Shown: positions 44,501 through 53,427 of the stretch, one piece after another
Layout of the letters: every line of letters starts with the position of its first letter
How positions within the stretch are numbered: the first letter of the stretch is position 1
NCBI RefSeq assembly: GCF_002934445.1
Contig: NZ_PTJE01000002.1
Coordinates: 253,392-317,391 of the forward strand
Length of the DNA stretch: 64,000 nt
DNA from: Nonlabens xylanidelens
Lineage (GTDB): Bacteria > Bacteroidota > Bacteroidia > Flavobacteriales > Flavobacteriaceae
Direction: 5' to 3'
The notes under the pieces: generated by a model
What the model was told of the DNA's origin: nothing
The model's input: the letters and a program-made list of their open reading frames with translations, nothing else
Database searches by the model: none
Translations under genes and position numbers: made by a program

Positions 44501-47321
44501 CATTATCACTATCTAGATCCAAATAATCTGGAACTCCATCGCTATCCGTATCTACCGGTGTGTAGGATTCGTAAGCATCATGCAAACCATTTTCGTTAAC
44601 ATCCACCCAAACAGCACCTAAGGTTGTTCCATCTAAATCACTATCAACAATAGAAATCCCTGCAGGTCTACCTAACTCATAAACATTAGGTATACCATCG
44701 TTATCATTGTCTAAATCAATAACATCAGCGACACCATCACCATCCAAATCACATAACGACTGAGTAATTTTGATATCATCTAGTGCTAAATCATTTCCTA
44801 AACCACCTGGAGAATTATTTACCAGTTGGATTATAAAATCACTTTCTGATAAAATAACAGTAGTATTAAATTGAATCCATTCTGATAAAGAACCACAACC
44901 GTTTTGCGAGCCATCTGCACAACGCGTCACATCACCAGGATTATAAGTATCAAGTAAAACACTCTTATCTGAATTAAAGAAATTAACAGTTACATTAGGA
45001 AGAATTCTAGGTAATTCAAAACTAGAAAAGTCTGAATCCTGTCTATCAATATTTAACGCCCAGAACTCATAAAAAATTGGAGCACCTGAAACAGTACCTA
45101 CTATTTCTGTTTCATAGAAAACTCCTGGATCAACATCTGCGTTAAAAATAGCCATCCTACCATTTACATCTCCTGGAGTATGGTCTTCACCATAATACCA
45201 AACATCTTCTGCCCAATCTGAAACATCTGGATTTGATGTACCTATATCCGTATTCCCATCATTATTACTTATTGAATAATGAACTGTATAATCTCCGTCA
45301 TTAAGATTAGCTTCTGCATCACATTCATTCGGTCCTTGAACAATAGTACCATCTTCATAACAATAAGTAGTGGTAACACCTGGATTGGCACCATTAATAG
45401 TCACCCTATTTAAACCAGCAGCAAAAGTTTCATTTAAAAAAACAACATCTGCTATGCTACCGAGAGGACTTATTGAACAAGAGTTTTGTTCATCTACATC
45501 TCTTATCCCATCATTATCATCATCTACATCAATATTATCAGGAATTCCATCATCATCAGTATCCGGATAAATTTGCTGACCCTCACCATGAATTGCAAAA
45601 AGGAAAGGATTTTCATCTGGATCATTACTATATACTTCTACGGTACCATCATGTAAACCTGTTGTACGAGGAGAGAACAGAATCTCAAAAGTTAACGAAC
45701 CACCAGAGGTTATAACTGATCCAGCAGGTGGTGCATTTACAATGGTAAATGAAGTTGCTGTACCAAGAGATAAAGCAACTGGTATTGCACCTAAAATCAA
45801 ATCAGAAGTCCCATTATTAGATATTGTAAAAACATGTACCGCACCACCTATATTACTATCCTTGACCCCATAATCGGTATCGTCTGCCATAGAAGCAGTT
45901 AAAGTATTATGAGTAATATCAACACTATTACCTGACAGTGCTATATTAGTACCAGCAGTTGGTAACACCTGAATAAGATAATCTTCAAACTCTTCAGAAT
46001 TCCCAGAAGTTGTCCCACAAGACTCTACACTAGCCCAATACCTTCTACTACCTACACGTAAAATCTTATTACCTACTGTTGCTCCATTAGGAATAGTAAA
46101 ACTTCTTACAGCATATGGTACTGGCTCCGTACCTCCAGTACCATTAGTGGCATAAATATTATCACCTACCTCATTAAAACTTCCATCTCCATCAAAATCA
46201 ATAAAAGCTGCCCATCCAGAACTACCATTACCGTTAAAGACATCTACATCTATAGTATAAGTTCCACCTGGTACTACATCGGCAGCTGGCAAACCTAAAT
46301 AATCTCCATAACCTCCATCATCTCCAGTTGTGTTATCAATGTTTTGAGATTCTCCAGAAATTTGGACTCTAGTAATATAATGAACCTCCCAAGGCTGCCC
46401 CCTTTCATCTGAATCTGAAGTAGGTACACAAACGTTAGAAGTAACAGAAATATTAACAACAGCGGTATCACAATCTCCAAGAGAATCACACAACGTATAG
46501 GTGAAAGAATCTGAACCTATAAAATCTGTAGCAGGTGTATATTCAAAAACACCATCGGTAATTTCTATAACTGTACCTCCATTTGCCGTAGATAATGGCA
46601 TTACCCCTGTACTGATACTATAATCATCACCATCTCCTCCATCCGTTCCGATCGCGTCATTTGTACTAACATCTATTTGACCTGTATTATTAAGCACAAC
46701 AGTTAAATTATCATCCGAAGCAGCTGGATCATCCCCTGTAGGTATTGTAATTTCATAATCTTCAGTTTCACCATGATTATAATTAATAAAACAAGTATTT
46801 GATCCGTTATAATTATAACTGTCTTGTTCTAATATTAATCGCAACCTATAATCACCAGCAGCTAAAGCACCAGGAATCGCTATGGTAAAGTTTCTTGTAG
46901 TACCATTTTGAACAGTACCTGATGAATACAATCGTTCCGTCGCATCACTTAAAACACCATCGTCGTTAAGATCAAGAAACGCAACAACATTATGATTCAT
47001 CCAATTAACACTAACAGTATTAGTAACAGATAAACTCATATTTGATCCAGGGATTGCTATTATTGAAAGGCCTGTATAATCCCTATAATTGACATTATTA
47101 TTTGCATCTCCTATAGAAGTATTTGTTACACCATTGATAACAACTTCACTGATAAACAAATCTTGTTGATTTCCCCTATGTTGAGGAGTACAATAAGTTT
47201 GCCCTACAGATAAACTACTTGTGAATAAAAAAGAGATCATTAAAACCATTCTAATAAAAGAGACTTTAAACTCATTATTATTAGGTGGTAATATTTTATT
47301 TATTAAGTAAAGTTTATTCAT
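41595..47321 (-). CDS. Giant T9SS-secreted adhesin-like protein (GEVED, TSP3, LamG domains)
   Basis: 1908 aa from ATG at 47321; an ATG at 47349-47351 lies two bases from a -7 box and is unlikely. Signal peptide at about 24-42 (VLMISFLFTSSLSVGQ). Then GEVED-like domain (about 45-185), Big/cadherin-like domain (about 200-300), second GEVED (about 310-460), an ASPM/HYDIN-like domain (about 465-585), TSP3 calcium motifs (TDDDGIPDNIDVDDDNDGI near 590; several DxDxDGxxD repeats about 855-1080), a LamG/pentraxin domain (about 1090-1245) and a long beta-rich region. The Por tail is at about 1830-1908 (SVSAMNVYDLSGKSLFSF, IPQVSSGIYLVEIDVKGTKK). Predicted surface adhesin; no enzymatic motif seen. Confidence 0.84.
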   Translation of the reverse strand: MNKLYLINKILPPNNNEFKVSFIRMVLMISFLFTSSLSVGQTYCTPQHRGNQQDLFISEVVINGVTNTSIGDANNNVNYRDYTGLSIIAIPGSNMSLSVTNTVSVNWMNHNVVAFLDLNDDGVLSDATERLYSSGTVQNGTTRNFTIAIPGALAAGDYRLRLILEQDSYNYNGSNTCFINYNHGETEDYEITIPTGDDPAASDDNLTVVLNNTGQIDVSTNDAIGTDGGDGDDYSISTGVMPLSTANGGTVIEITDGVFEYTPATDFIGSDSFTYTLCDSLGDCDTAVVNISVTSNVCVPTSDSDERGQPWEVHYITRVQISGESQNIDNTTGDDGGYGDYLGLPAADVVPGGTYTIDVDVFNGNGSSGWAAFIDFDGDGSFNEVGDNIYATNGTGGTEPVPYAVRSFTIPNGATVGNKILRVGSRRYWASVESCGTTSGNSEEFEDYLIQVLPTAGTNIALSGNSVDITHNTLTASMADDTDYGVKDSNIGGAVHVFTISNNGTSDLILGAIPVALSLGTATSFTIVNAPPAGSVITSGGSLTFEILFSPRTTGLHDGTVEVYSNDPDENPFLFAIHGEGQQIYPDTDDDGIPDNIDVDDDNDGIRDVDEQNSCSISPLGSIADVVFLNETFAAGLNRVTINGANPGVTTTYCYEDGTIVQGPNECDAEANLNDGDYTVHYSISNNDGNTDIGTSNPDVSDWAEDVWYYGEDHTPGDVNGRMAIFNADVDPGVFYETEIVGTVSGAPIFYEFWALNIDRQDSDFSSFELPRILPNVTVNFFNSDKSVLLDTYNPGDVTRCADGSQNGCGSLSEWIQFNTTVILSESDFIIQLVNNSPGGLGNDLALDDIKITQSLCDLDGDGVADVIDLDNDNDGIPNVYELGRPAGISIVDSDLDGTTLGAVWVDVNENGLHDAYESYTPVDTDSDGVPDYLDLDSDNDGIFDVLEYDGFGDLDINGDGKGDGTDVSTVLDTDEFDGDGLLALLDENDDDTGFDDHGTIGYTPPLDTDGDGIPDYIDVDSNDNLNDLSNGSDIDNSYYAGQDGDGDGRVDGSVDTDRDGVYDGNNDFDTGIYGAPIDLDDDLSIFFDGRNDYLQTPAPVTAGLSSSTIMAWVLAENTGTNVTVMGEENFNISLDSASRVIVTAIDVGGNTYTVSSPGTISNIKWVNISATYSATDLKLFINGVEEATIATGGSALSTASGSHFTVGNSATAGSSNYYRGFLDEIRVFNKGIDIADVRRLMYQEIEANGTLVTGKILPKNTSVLWNDIAVYYDFASIEGDIVFDAASNTDIRMYNVKKIVPQTAPIPYVTAQDGLLSDNATFVQTVVWDPADIENYDYTIIKVGHETTLDVIISTVGVVVDAAASIMVEDGNYLENEWYVILNGLIDLEGDAQLVQTIDSDLDVSSAGRLKRWQEGKSDVFSYNYWSSPVGVENTTSNNNTFNLGMLQDADGFINITGVGVRTPPVTIPTTISGRWLHTFNNGVSYADWLRIDGTSPIDAGHGWSQKGAGAVGDQEYLFEGKPNNGSINITAIDTDGDPTVDLTTSLLGNPYPSAIDARTFIDDNASVIDGAVYLWDQFGSTDHILANYEGGYATITKMATVNATQIAGSGALGGTTVGTVVPTFFLPVSQGFFVTLTDNGTLNFNNGQRVFKQESLGESIFVSAPGSPQPTADRSDYQDETIDILRLELEADNGASKEIVLGFADFLTDGVDYGYDGAMFEALRDTDMYTSYNGKNFVIRSFDQITPSKVVPLTVHGISTVNYKISAKEIANISASQELYLRDNETNTYHDLRNGEYYFTLSADGKNSSRFEIVFEQRTLGLDEETLEQIDIYYLNNDGKIYVDHLQESVSAMNVYDLSGKSLFSFRESELTNIQNGIYIPQVSSGIYLVEIDVKGTKKSVKIIVN
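41708..41723. repeat. 16-bp palindrome with two mismatches (inside the T9SS tail)
   Basis: CGCTTTCGCGGAAGCT, encoding SFRESEL on the minus strand within the secretion tail. Confidence 0.7.
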
Positions 47322-47353
47322 AATACCAAATGTTAGAGATTTAGGGGACATTA

Positions 47354-47361
47354 CAAATTTA
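47354..47361 (-). promoter_or_regulatory. -7 promoter box TAAATTTG for the giant T9SS gene
   Basis: TAnnTTTG match, 32 bases before the ATG at 47321. Confidence 0.45.
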
Positions 47362-47565
47362 ATCTGGACACATTAATAATTATTTAAATAACAGAGATCC
47401 AAAATAAATATCGTTGAATAACCTATTAATCAGTTATAACACATAGCAAGTGATAGATACTATATGTCTTTAATCGGTTATTAATAATCATTGTAAATAT
47501 AATTGATTACCAACTGTCCAGTTTTACCTATATTTTCCTACAATTATGTAACATTTTAACAAAAA

Positions 47566-47592
47566 AAAGCCTCGCGAGTAGCGAGGCTTAAC
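47566..47592 (-). terminator. Terminator after the LysM gene
   Basis: On the minus strand AAGCCTCGC-TACTC-GCGAGGCTT followed by eight T: a short, GC-rich, strong hairpin. Confidence 0.85.
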
Positions 47593-47627
47593 ATTTTATA
47601 AAGACTTTTTTAAGACTTTATGCTGTA

Positions 47628-48005
47628 CTATAGATTAGGAATAACTAGTTCCTGACCTGGATGTATCACATCTGGATTATCTAGCAAACCAGTATTTGCT
47701 TCAAAGATTTGCTTGTACTTCATTGGGTCTTTAAAGTAATGCTTTGCAATAAGACTTAATGACTCACCACTCTTTACAGTGTGCTTTGTATAAATAGAAT
47801 CATCGGCAACTTGAATATCAGCCATAAGATCTGCTGGGTTATCACCACCTACCTTTTTAATCTCGTCCCATAATAAATCCTTATCATATGGAGTTGCTGC
47901 TGTACCTCTTATTTCAATTTTATCACCATTCACCTGTACATCACCATCTTGAATACTTAGTTTTTCTCCTAAGTCTAGTACGCTTTGATATTTTGCTTTT
48001 ACCAT
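47628..48005 (-). CDS. BON-LysM protein (YgaU/Kbp-like)
   Basis: 125 aa. N-terminal BON-like half (about 1-70: KLSIQDGDVQVNGDKIEIRG) and a C-terminal LysM module (about 75-125: HTVKSGESLSLIAKHYFKDP, then IHPGQELVIPNL). This is the architecture of the E. coli potassium-binding protein Kbp/YgaU. There is no signal peptide, so it is cytoplasmic like Kbp, and a peptidoglycan role is not implied by LysM alone. Own terminator; no clear -7 box. Confidence 0.9.
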   Translation of the reverse strand: MVKAKYQSVLDLGEKLSIQDGDVQVNGDKIEIRGTAATPYDKDLLWDEIKKVGGDNPADLMADIQVADDSIYTKHTVKSGESLSLIAKHYFKDPMKYKQIFEANTGLLDNPDVIHPGQELVIPNL

Positions 48006-48129
48006 TGTATATTTTTGTTTTAGTTAATAATGTTAAAGTTAAGGATATTAATCGTTATTTCTAAATTTGTACCGATAAATAGATTTACATCGGTAAAATA
48101 CATAAATAACCTACTAACTGTAATCATTC

Positions 48130-48145
48130 CGCTTTCGCGAAAGCG
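48130..48145. repeat. 16-bp palindrome, copy 7
   Basis: Perfect core between the LysM and yebC genes, with the same TTC...AAACTAAA flanks as the copy at 351. Confidence 0.95.
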
Positions 48146-48162
48146 AAACTAAACGAACACCT

Positions 48163-48186
48163 CTCCTACTCCTACTCCTACTCCTT
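48163..48186. repeat. Hexamer repeat CTCCTA (about four units) at the yebC stop
   Basis: On the minus strand the gene ends ATG-AAG-GAG-TAG and the GAG-TAG pair is repeated in frame, so three consecutive stop codons follow each other. Slippage here could not change the protein. Confidence 0.75.
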
Positions 48187-48915
48187 CATAGTAGTATAGA
48201 CGTTATTCACGTCATCATCCTCATCTAGTTTATCTAGAAGTTTATCGATATCTGCGCGCTGCTCTTCGGTTACTTCTTTTTCTATAGTAGAAATGTATTC
48301 AAAATCTGAACTTAAGATTTCTATATTAAGTTCTTCCAGTCCTTTTTGTAGCGTACCATAATTTTGAAAATCTCCATAAATCATAATTCCATCTACAGAG
48401 TTGCTGTCTTCCTCATCCTTCTCATCAAAGAATAACTCTTCGGCACCGAAGTCTATTAACTCCAATTCTAATTCTTCTAAGTCTTGACCTTCGGCAGGGA
48501 TTCTAAAATGACATTTATGGTCAAACATAAATTCCACAGATCCTGATGTCCCTAGGTTACCATCACTTTTTGTAAAATGACTACGCACATTTGCTACCGT
48601 TCTGTTATTATTATCTGTAGACGTTTCTACCAGTACAGCAATACCATGTGGTGCATAACCTTCAAAAAGTACGGTCTCAAAATTTGCAGTATCCTTATCA
48701 GTTGCTTTTTTAATCGCACGCTCTACATTTACCTTAGGCATGTTTACCGCCTTGGCATTTTGTATAACAGCACGCAGGCGAGAGTTAGAATCTGGATCTG
48801 GCCCACCTTCTTTTACAGCAATAACTATGTCTTTACCTATTCTAGTAAATGCCTTAGACATTGCACTCCATCTTTTCATTTTACGCGCCTTGCGAAATTC
48901 AAATGCTCTACCCAT
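48178..48915 (-). CDS. YebC/PmpR family DNA-binding/translation factor
   Basis: 245 aa. Begins MGRAFEFRKARKMKRWSAMS and has DPDSNSRLRAVIQNAKAVNM, FEGYAPHGIAVLVE and DNNNRTVANVRSHFTKSDGN, all hallmarks of the YebC/TACO1 family. Members have been described as transcription regulators and more recently as factors that ease translation of proline stretches on ribosomes. An acidic C-terminus (LDEDDDVNNVY) follows the core. No adjacent ruvC, unlike in proteobacteria. Confidence 0.93.
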   Translation of the reverse strand: MGRAFEFRKARKMKRWSAMSKAFTRIGKDIVIAVKEGGPDPDSNSRLRAVIQNAKAVNMPKVNVERAIKKATDKDTANFETVLFEGYAPHGIAVLVETSTDNNNRTVANVRSHFTKSDGNLGTSGSVEFMFDHKCHFRIPAEGQDLEELELELIDFGAEELFFDEKDEEDSNSVDGIMIYGDFQNYGTLQKGLEELNIEILSSDFEYISTIEKEVTEEQRADIDKLLDKLDEDDDVNNVYTTMKE

Positions 48916-48979
48916 TTCTATTTAATTTTTAATAAGTTGTAAATATAAAATCTTGCAGCTATGTTTACAACCATAAATA

Positions 48980-49012
48980 TCAAAAAGCAGCAATAAAACT
49001 GCTGCTTTTTGA
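48980..49012 (-). terminator. Terminator after the 49090 gene
   Basis: AAAAAGCAGCA pairs with TGCTGCTTTTT around a 7-nt loop; the outer TATCA/TGATA extends the stem. Confidence 0.85.
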
Positions 49013-49089
49013 TATTTTATTATTCTATTGAGTCTCTAATTAATTCTTATATATAATAAGGACAGTCCTTTTAATAAAACGCTTTATCA

Positions 49090-50055
49090 TTATCCTGCAC
49101 GATGTGGTACATGAGTCTGTAAAAAATTAGCGCTTATTTCCCTCCACTCTTTGTAAAAAGTTTCTCTCCACACATTTGCCTCATGGATTGCCGTATTATA
49201 TGCATCTGTTTTTGCCATAATGTTCTCTCTAGAACCAGTCTGGGCAACTTCCTTAATAACCTCTATAGGTTTAAGGTCTACCGTTACTTGTGTATTTAAT
49301 TTCTCATTGTACTTAAACAGCGCTTTGTACAAACTGTCATCTGTACTGTAAGAATTAAATCTATCTAGTTGCGTAGTGTCGTATAGTTTTGATTTTAAAG
49401 CCTCTACATCATTACGATAGCTAGTAATATCTTTTTCATTTAAGCCCTGCCAGAAGTTTCTCTCTGCTTGTTGCAAACTAGAAAAAGCCAGCTGCAGCTC
49501 GTTATAATAATCATAAACCATAATAGTCTGTTTCATATTAAGAGCCAGTTCACTCGTGTTTTCTTTAATGATTAAATCGTGTTTATTTCCATAAACAGCA
49601 ACCGCATCATTATAGTCGGCTCTTAACTTATACACCGCCTTTCTTATATTTTGTATAATTTGCAATTGATTTGTAGTAACCTTACTAACATCTTTATTCT
49701 TTAAAAGCGCTAGTAAGTCTTCTTTTACAATAGCCTGATTACCTTCTAGATAATTAATCATCGCTAGTTTTAAATCTGAATCAAAAGCATTTACCTTTTT
49801 CACCTTTGTAATACTATTGCGTATGGTGTTTTCTAGTTTTTTACGCTTTCCTTTTATGGCGATATCATCCTTAGAAAAAGTATACAGTCGCATGTAATCC
49901 CATACACTGGTGACTACCTTTTCATTTTGACCATCTATAAAGGTAAGGTAAGATTTTGCATCATTAGAATTTTGCGCTCTTACTTCGTTTGCCATAAAAA
50001 CCAGCAACACAAAGAGGTAGCTTAATTTAAAAATGGATTTTGTAGGTAATTTCAT
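49090..50055 (-). CDS. Secreted protein of unknown function
   Basis: 321 aa from MKLPTKSIFKLSYLF; an ATG at 50070 adds five residues. Signal peptide about 1-28 (cleavage after EVRAQ). The mature part is almost all alpha-helical, with long charged helices such as QLQIIQNIRKAVYKLRADYN and LQQAERNFWQGL, and a C-terminus containing HVPHRAG. Predicted periplasmic or outer-membrane-associated helical protein; no domain recognised. Confidence 0.6.
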   Translation of the reverse strand: MKLPTKSIFKLSYLFVLLVFMANEVRAQNSNDAKSYLTFIDGQNEKVVTSVWDYMRLYTFSKDDIAIKGKRKKLENTIRNSITKVKKVNAFDSDLKLAMINYLEGNQAIVKEDLLALLKNKDVSKVTTNQLQIIQNIRKAVYKLRADYNDAVAVYGNKHDLIIKENTSELALNMKQTIMVYDYYNELQLAFSSLQQAERNFWQGLNEKDITSYRNDVEALKSKLYDTTQLDRFNSYSTDDSLYKALFKYNEKLNTQVTVDLKPIEVIKEVAQTGSRENIMAKTDAYNTAIHEANVWRETFYKEWREISANFLQTHVPHRAG

Positions 50056-50180
50056 GAATTGTGTTAACAATAATTAATAGAATAAATTATAATTTCAGAA
50101 CAATAGTTGCGTTCTTTATGCTGTGATCTGATTTTAAACTAGCAATTTCTATACCGATATAGCACTGTTGATTTCAGTTT

Positions 50181-50196
50181 CGCTTTCGCGAAAGCG
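50181..50196. repeat. 16-bp palindrome, copy 8
   Basis: Perfect core, 50 bases before the M16 gene; the flanks GTTT and AGAACACC resemble those of the intragenic copy at 59205. Confidence 0.95.
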
Positions 50197-50245
50197 AGAA
50201 CACCAAAAAAACCAATAATCAAAACTAACCCAAAAAACCAATTAA

Positions 50246-53122
50246 ATGAAAAAAGTATGGATTCCTTACTTAGGAGCACTTGCGCTTACCATAGCCGCAT
50301 GTGGACCTAAAGTAACCGACAACAAGACAAACACCCCACCGCCACCGCCTCCACCACCAACTTTACAAGTTCCTGCAGTTGCTGGAATGACAGAAGCCAT
50401 ACCTATGGATCCTAGTGTGCGCATGGGGACATTACCTAACGGTCTTACTTATTATGTAAAAAACAACGGTAAACCAGAAGATAAAGTAGAATTAAGACTT
50501 GCTATCAACGCAGGATCTGTTCTAGAAGATGACGACCAGCAAGGTCTTGCGCATTTTATGGAACACATGAATTTTAATGGTACGAACCATTTTGAGAAAA
50601 ATGAATTAGTAGATTATCTACAAGGAATAGGTGTCAAATTCGGTGCAGATTTAAATGCTTACACCAGTTTTGACGAGACTGTTTACATTCTTCCTATACC
50701 TAGTGACGACCCAGAAAAGCTAGAACAAGGTTTTACTATTATAGAAGACTGGGCTGGCGGTGCAAAACTAGAAACAGATGCTATTAATGACGAGCGTGGT
50801 GTGGTACTAGAAGAATCACGTACTGGTAAAGGTGCGTCAGATAGAATGAATAAGGTTACTATACCGGTACAGTTCTATAATTCAAAATATGCCGATAGAT
50901 TACCGATAGGAAAAGATGAAATTCTTAAAAACTTTAAACCTGAGGTTTTAAAAAGATTTTACAAAGACTGGTACCGTCCAGATCTTATGGCAGTAGTTGC
51001 TGTGGGAGATCTAGATGTTGCTGTTATGGAGCAAAAGATCAAAGATCATTTTGCTAAAATTCCTAAACCAGTAAATCCTAGAAAACGTCCTGTAATAGAA
51101 TTACCTAATCACCCAGATACAAAGGTGGCTATCGCACAGGATAAAGAAGCAACATTTGCCAGTGTAAACATATCTTACAAGGATAAAGTAGCCTCTACTC
51201 CTACTCTTACGGTAGGTGATTATAGAGATGACCTAGTGAATGGGCTTTTCTCTTTTATGATCAACAACAGGTTACAAGAACTGACACAAAAGCCTAATCC
51301 GCCGTTTATATTTGGTTCTAGTAGTTACGGTGGTACAGTAGCAAGAAACAAGAATGCTTATTCTTCGTTTGCTGGTAGTGCACCAGATGGACAGCTTGCT
51401 GCTTTAAAAGCATTACTAGAAGAAAATCAACGAGTGAAGTTATACGGTTTTGGTCAGGCAGAACTTGATCGTGCAAAACAAGCTTATGGTTCTTTCTTTG
51501 ATTCTTATTACAAAGACAGAGATAAACTAGAAAGCAGTCGTATAGTAGGACAGTATGTACAAAGTTATTTTTCTAAAGAAGCAGTACCAAGCATCGAGTG
51601 GAATTATAATAAGACTATGGAATTACTTCCTGGTATTAATGTAGAAGAAGTAAATGCAAAAATTAACGATTACATCCATGATGATAACCGTACTATCGTT
51701 TTTACTGGTCCTACCACAGACACTCCACCTACAGAGGCGCAAGTGCTTAAAGTAGTAAGTGAAGTTGCAGCTACTAAAGTTGCTCCATATGAAGATACAG
51801 AAGTAAGAGAGAGTTTAATTGAAAAACTACCTGCTGCAGGAAGTATTTCTAAGACTACATCTAACGATAAAGTAGGTACAACTACCTACACATTAAGCAA
51901 TGGTGCTACAGTAACTGTAAAACCTACTGACTTTAAAAATGACGAGATTCTTATGAGCGCCTTCAGTTATGGTGGTACAAGTTTATACAGCGATGAAGAT
52001 GCAAAGAAAACTGGACTAGCAAATGGTGGTTTAACACAAGCTGGTGTTGCTGGTATGTCTCAAACAGATATGTCTAAGTTTTTGACTGGTAAATTAGTAA
52101 ATGTATCGCCACGTATAGGTTCTCTTACTGAGAGTTTTAGAGGTAGCGCTACCCCTAAAGACCTAGAAGTAATGTTTCAATTGATTCATTTATACTTTAC
52201 CGATTTAAATAAAGATGACGAAGCTTTTGCTAGTTTTATCTCTAAGCAAAAATCTTTTATAGGTCGCATGATGTCAGACCCTAACACTTACTTCAGTAAC
52301 GAGATTAATAAAATACGTTACGGTTCTAACCCTCGTTACTCAGGCTTCCCAACTGAAGAAAAATTTGATGAGGCAGACTATGATCTAGCTTATAAATTAT
52401 ATCAAGAACGCTTTGCAGACGCTGGTGATTTTCACTTTTATCTAGTAGGAAATATAGATAAAGCACAAGTAGAAGAATTCTCTAAGAAATACATCGCTAG
52501 TTTACCTGGTTTAAATTCTAACGAGAGTTACAAAGTAAACGACTGGAGAGAAGCAAAAGGTACACGCAAGAAAGTGGTTAAAAAAGGTACTGATGACAAG
52601 AGTAGCGTGAGAATAAACTGGAGTTATGAAGTACCAGCTTATAGCGCACAAGAAAACCTTGCTGTAGATGCACTAGGAGAAGCTCTTACCATTAAGATTA
52701 TAGAAACGCTACGTGAGAAAGAAGGCGGTATCTATTCTGGTGGTGCACGTGGCTCTTTGAGAAAAACACCTTATCCAGCATTTAGTTTTGGTATCTCGTT
52801 CCCTTGTGGACCAGATAACGTAGATAAACTAGTAGATGCAACCATGAATGAAATCGATCTTATCAAAAAGAACGGACCTTCAGAAAAAGACTTGAATAAA
52901 GTAAAAGAAGGGTATTTACTAGACTATAAGGAAACGGTAAAAACTAACCGTTACTGGTTAAATGTTCTTGTAGATGCTGACGAAGATAAAAAAGACATCA
53001 ATAAAGTATTAGAATATGAAAAAGCTGTAAACGCACTTACTGCAAAAGATATTCAAGATGCTGCAAACAAATATCTTACAAAAGATTACTTCTTAGCCAT
53101 CCTAAAACCAGAGGATAAATAA
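50246..53122 (+). CDS. M16 family zinc metalloprotease lipoprotein
   Basis: 958 aa, two tandem M16 halves of about 450 residues. N-terminal lipoprotein signal with Cys at about residue 19 (LTIAAC), followed by a run of eight Pro (TPPPPPPPPTL). The active half has the inverted zinc motif GLAHFMEHMNFNG (HxxEH, about 99-111) and the distant Glu in ERGVVLEESRTG (about 178-189). The second half (about 530-958) lacks HxxEH, as usual for the inactive partner half. Predicted envelope-anchored peptidase degrading small peptides. A terminator follows. Confidence 0.93.
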   Translation: MKKVWIPYLGALALTIAACGPKVTDNKTNTPPPPPPPPTLQVPAVAGMTEAIPMDPSVRMGTLPNGLTYYVKNNGKPEDKVELRLAINAGSVLEDDDQQGLAHFMEHMNFNGTNHFEKNELVDYLQGIGVKFGADLNAYTSFDETVYILPIPSDDPEKLEQGFTIIEDWAGGAKLETDAINDERGVVLEESRTGKGASDRMNKVTIPVQFYNSKYADRLPIGKDEILKNFKPEVLKRFYKDWYRPDLMAVVAVGDLDVAVMEQKIKDHFAKIPKPVNPRKRPVIELPNHPDTKVAIAQDKEATFASVNISYKDKVASTPTLTVGDYRDDLVNGLFSFMINNRLQELTQKPNPPFIFGSSSYGGTVARNKNAYSSFAGSAPDGQLAALKALLEENQRVKLYGFGQAELDRAKQAYGSFFDSYYKDRDKLESSRIVGQYVQSYFSKEAVPSIEWNYNKTMELLPGINVEEVNAKINDYIHDDNRTIVFTGPTTDTPPTEAQVLKVVSEVAATKVAPYEDTEVRESLIEKLPAAGSISKTTSNDKVGTTTYTLSNGATVTVKPTDFKNDEILMSAFSYGGTSLYSDEDAKKTGLANGGLTQAGVAGMSQTDMSKFLTGKLVNVSPRIGSLTESFRGSATPKDLEVMFQLIHLYFTDLNKDDEAFASFISKQKSFIGRMMSDPNTYFSNEINKIRYGSNPRYSGFPTEEKFDEADYDLAYKLYQERFADAGDFHFYLVGNIDKAQVEEFSKKYIASLPGLNSNESYKVNDWREAKGTRKKVVKKGTDDKSSVRINWSYEVPAYSAQENLAVDALGEALTIKIIETLREKEGGIYSGGARGSLRKTPYPAFSFGISFPCGPDNVDKLVDATMNEIDLIKKNGPSEKDLNKVKEGYLLDYKETVKTNRYWLNVLVDADEDKKDINKVLEYEKAVNALTAKDIQDAANKYLTKDYFLAILKPEDK

Positions 53123-53142
53123 GAACTAATTCTTAAAATTCA

Positions 53143-53179
53143 AAAGCCCATTTCAATTACTTGAAATGGGCTTTTTTTT
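53143..53179 (+). terminator. Terminator after the M16 protease gene
   Basis: AAAGCCCATTTCA pairs with TGAAATGGGCTTT around a 6-nt loop and is followed by seven T. Confidence 0.9.
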
Positions 53180-53201
53180 ATGCTTAAAAAATACTACCAA
53201 A

Positions 53202-53346
53202 ACCCTTCCCTAACCCTAAAGGGTAGGTTTCTATTTATTAATTTATAAAAAATAGTGCAAGTCATTTTCCGCACCCTTTAGGGTTGGGGAACGGAAAATT
53301 TCAAGTCCTTTTTTCCGCATCCTTCAGGGTTGGGGAACCGAAAATT
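53202..53346. repeat. Intergenic repeat cluster: two direct and one inverted 'CCCTTTAGGGTTGGGGAA' units
   Basis: Units at 53265-53300 and 53311-53346 agree at nearly all of 36 positions; their core is CCGCACCCTTTAGGGTTGGG. The stretch 53202-53227 is a third unit in opposite orientation (CCCTTCCCTAACCCTAAAGG). Transcripts could fold into a hairpin between the inverted and direct copies. It lies in the 306-bp gap between the M16 gene and a small minus-strand gene; no coding signal there. Confidence 0.75.
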
Positions 53347-53361
53347 CTCAAAACAAGCCAC

Positions 53362-53393
53362 AAAAAAACCGTCTAGAAAAATTCTAGACGGTT
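53362..53393 (-). terminator. Terminator after the 53428 gene
   Basis: On the minus strand AACCGTCTAGAA pairs with TTCTAGACGGTT around three bases and is followed by seven T. Confidence 0.85.
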
Positions 53394-53427
53394 ATCATAT
53401 ATAGTACAATGCTATATAAAAAGAATA

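Noticed and set aside
44100-44760. Possible tandem DNA repeat or CRISPR-like array
   Set aside because: The periodicity comes from codons of DxDxDG calcium motifs (TSP3) inside a long open frame; units differ in length and there are no spacers.
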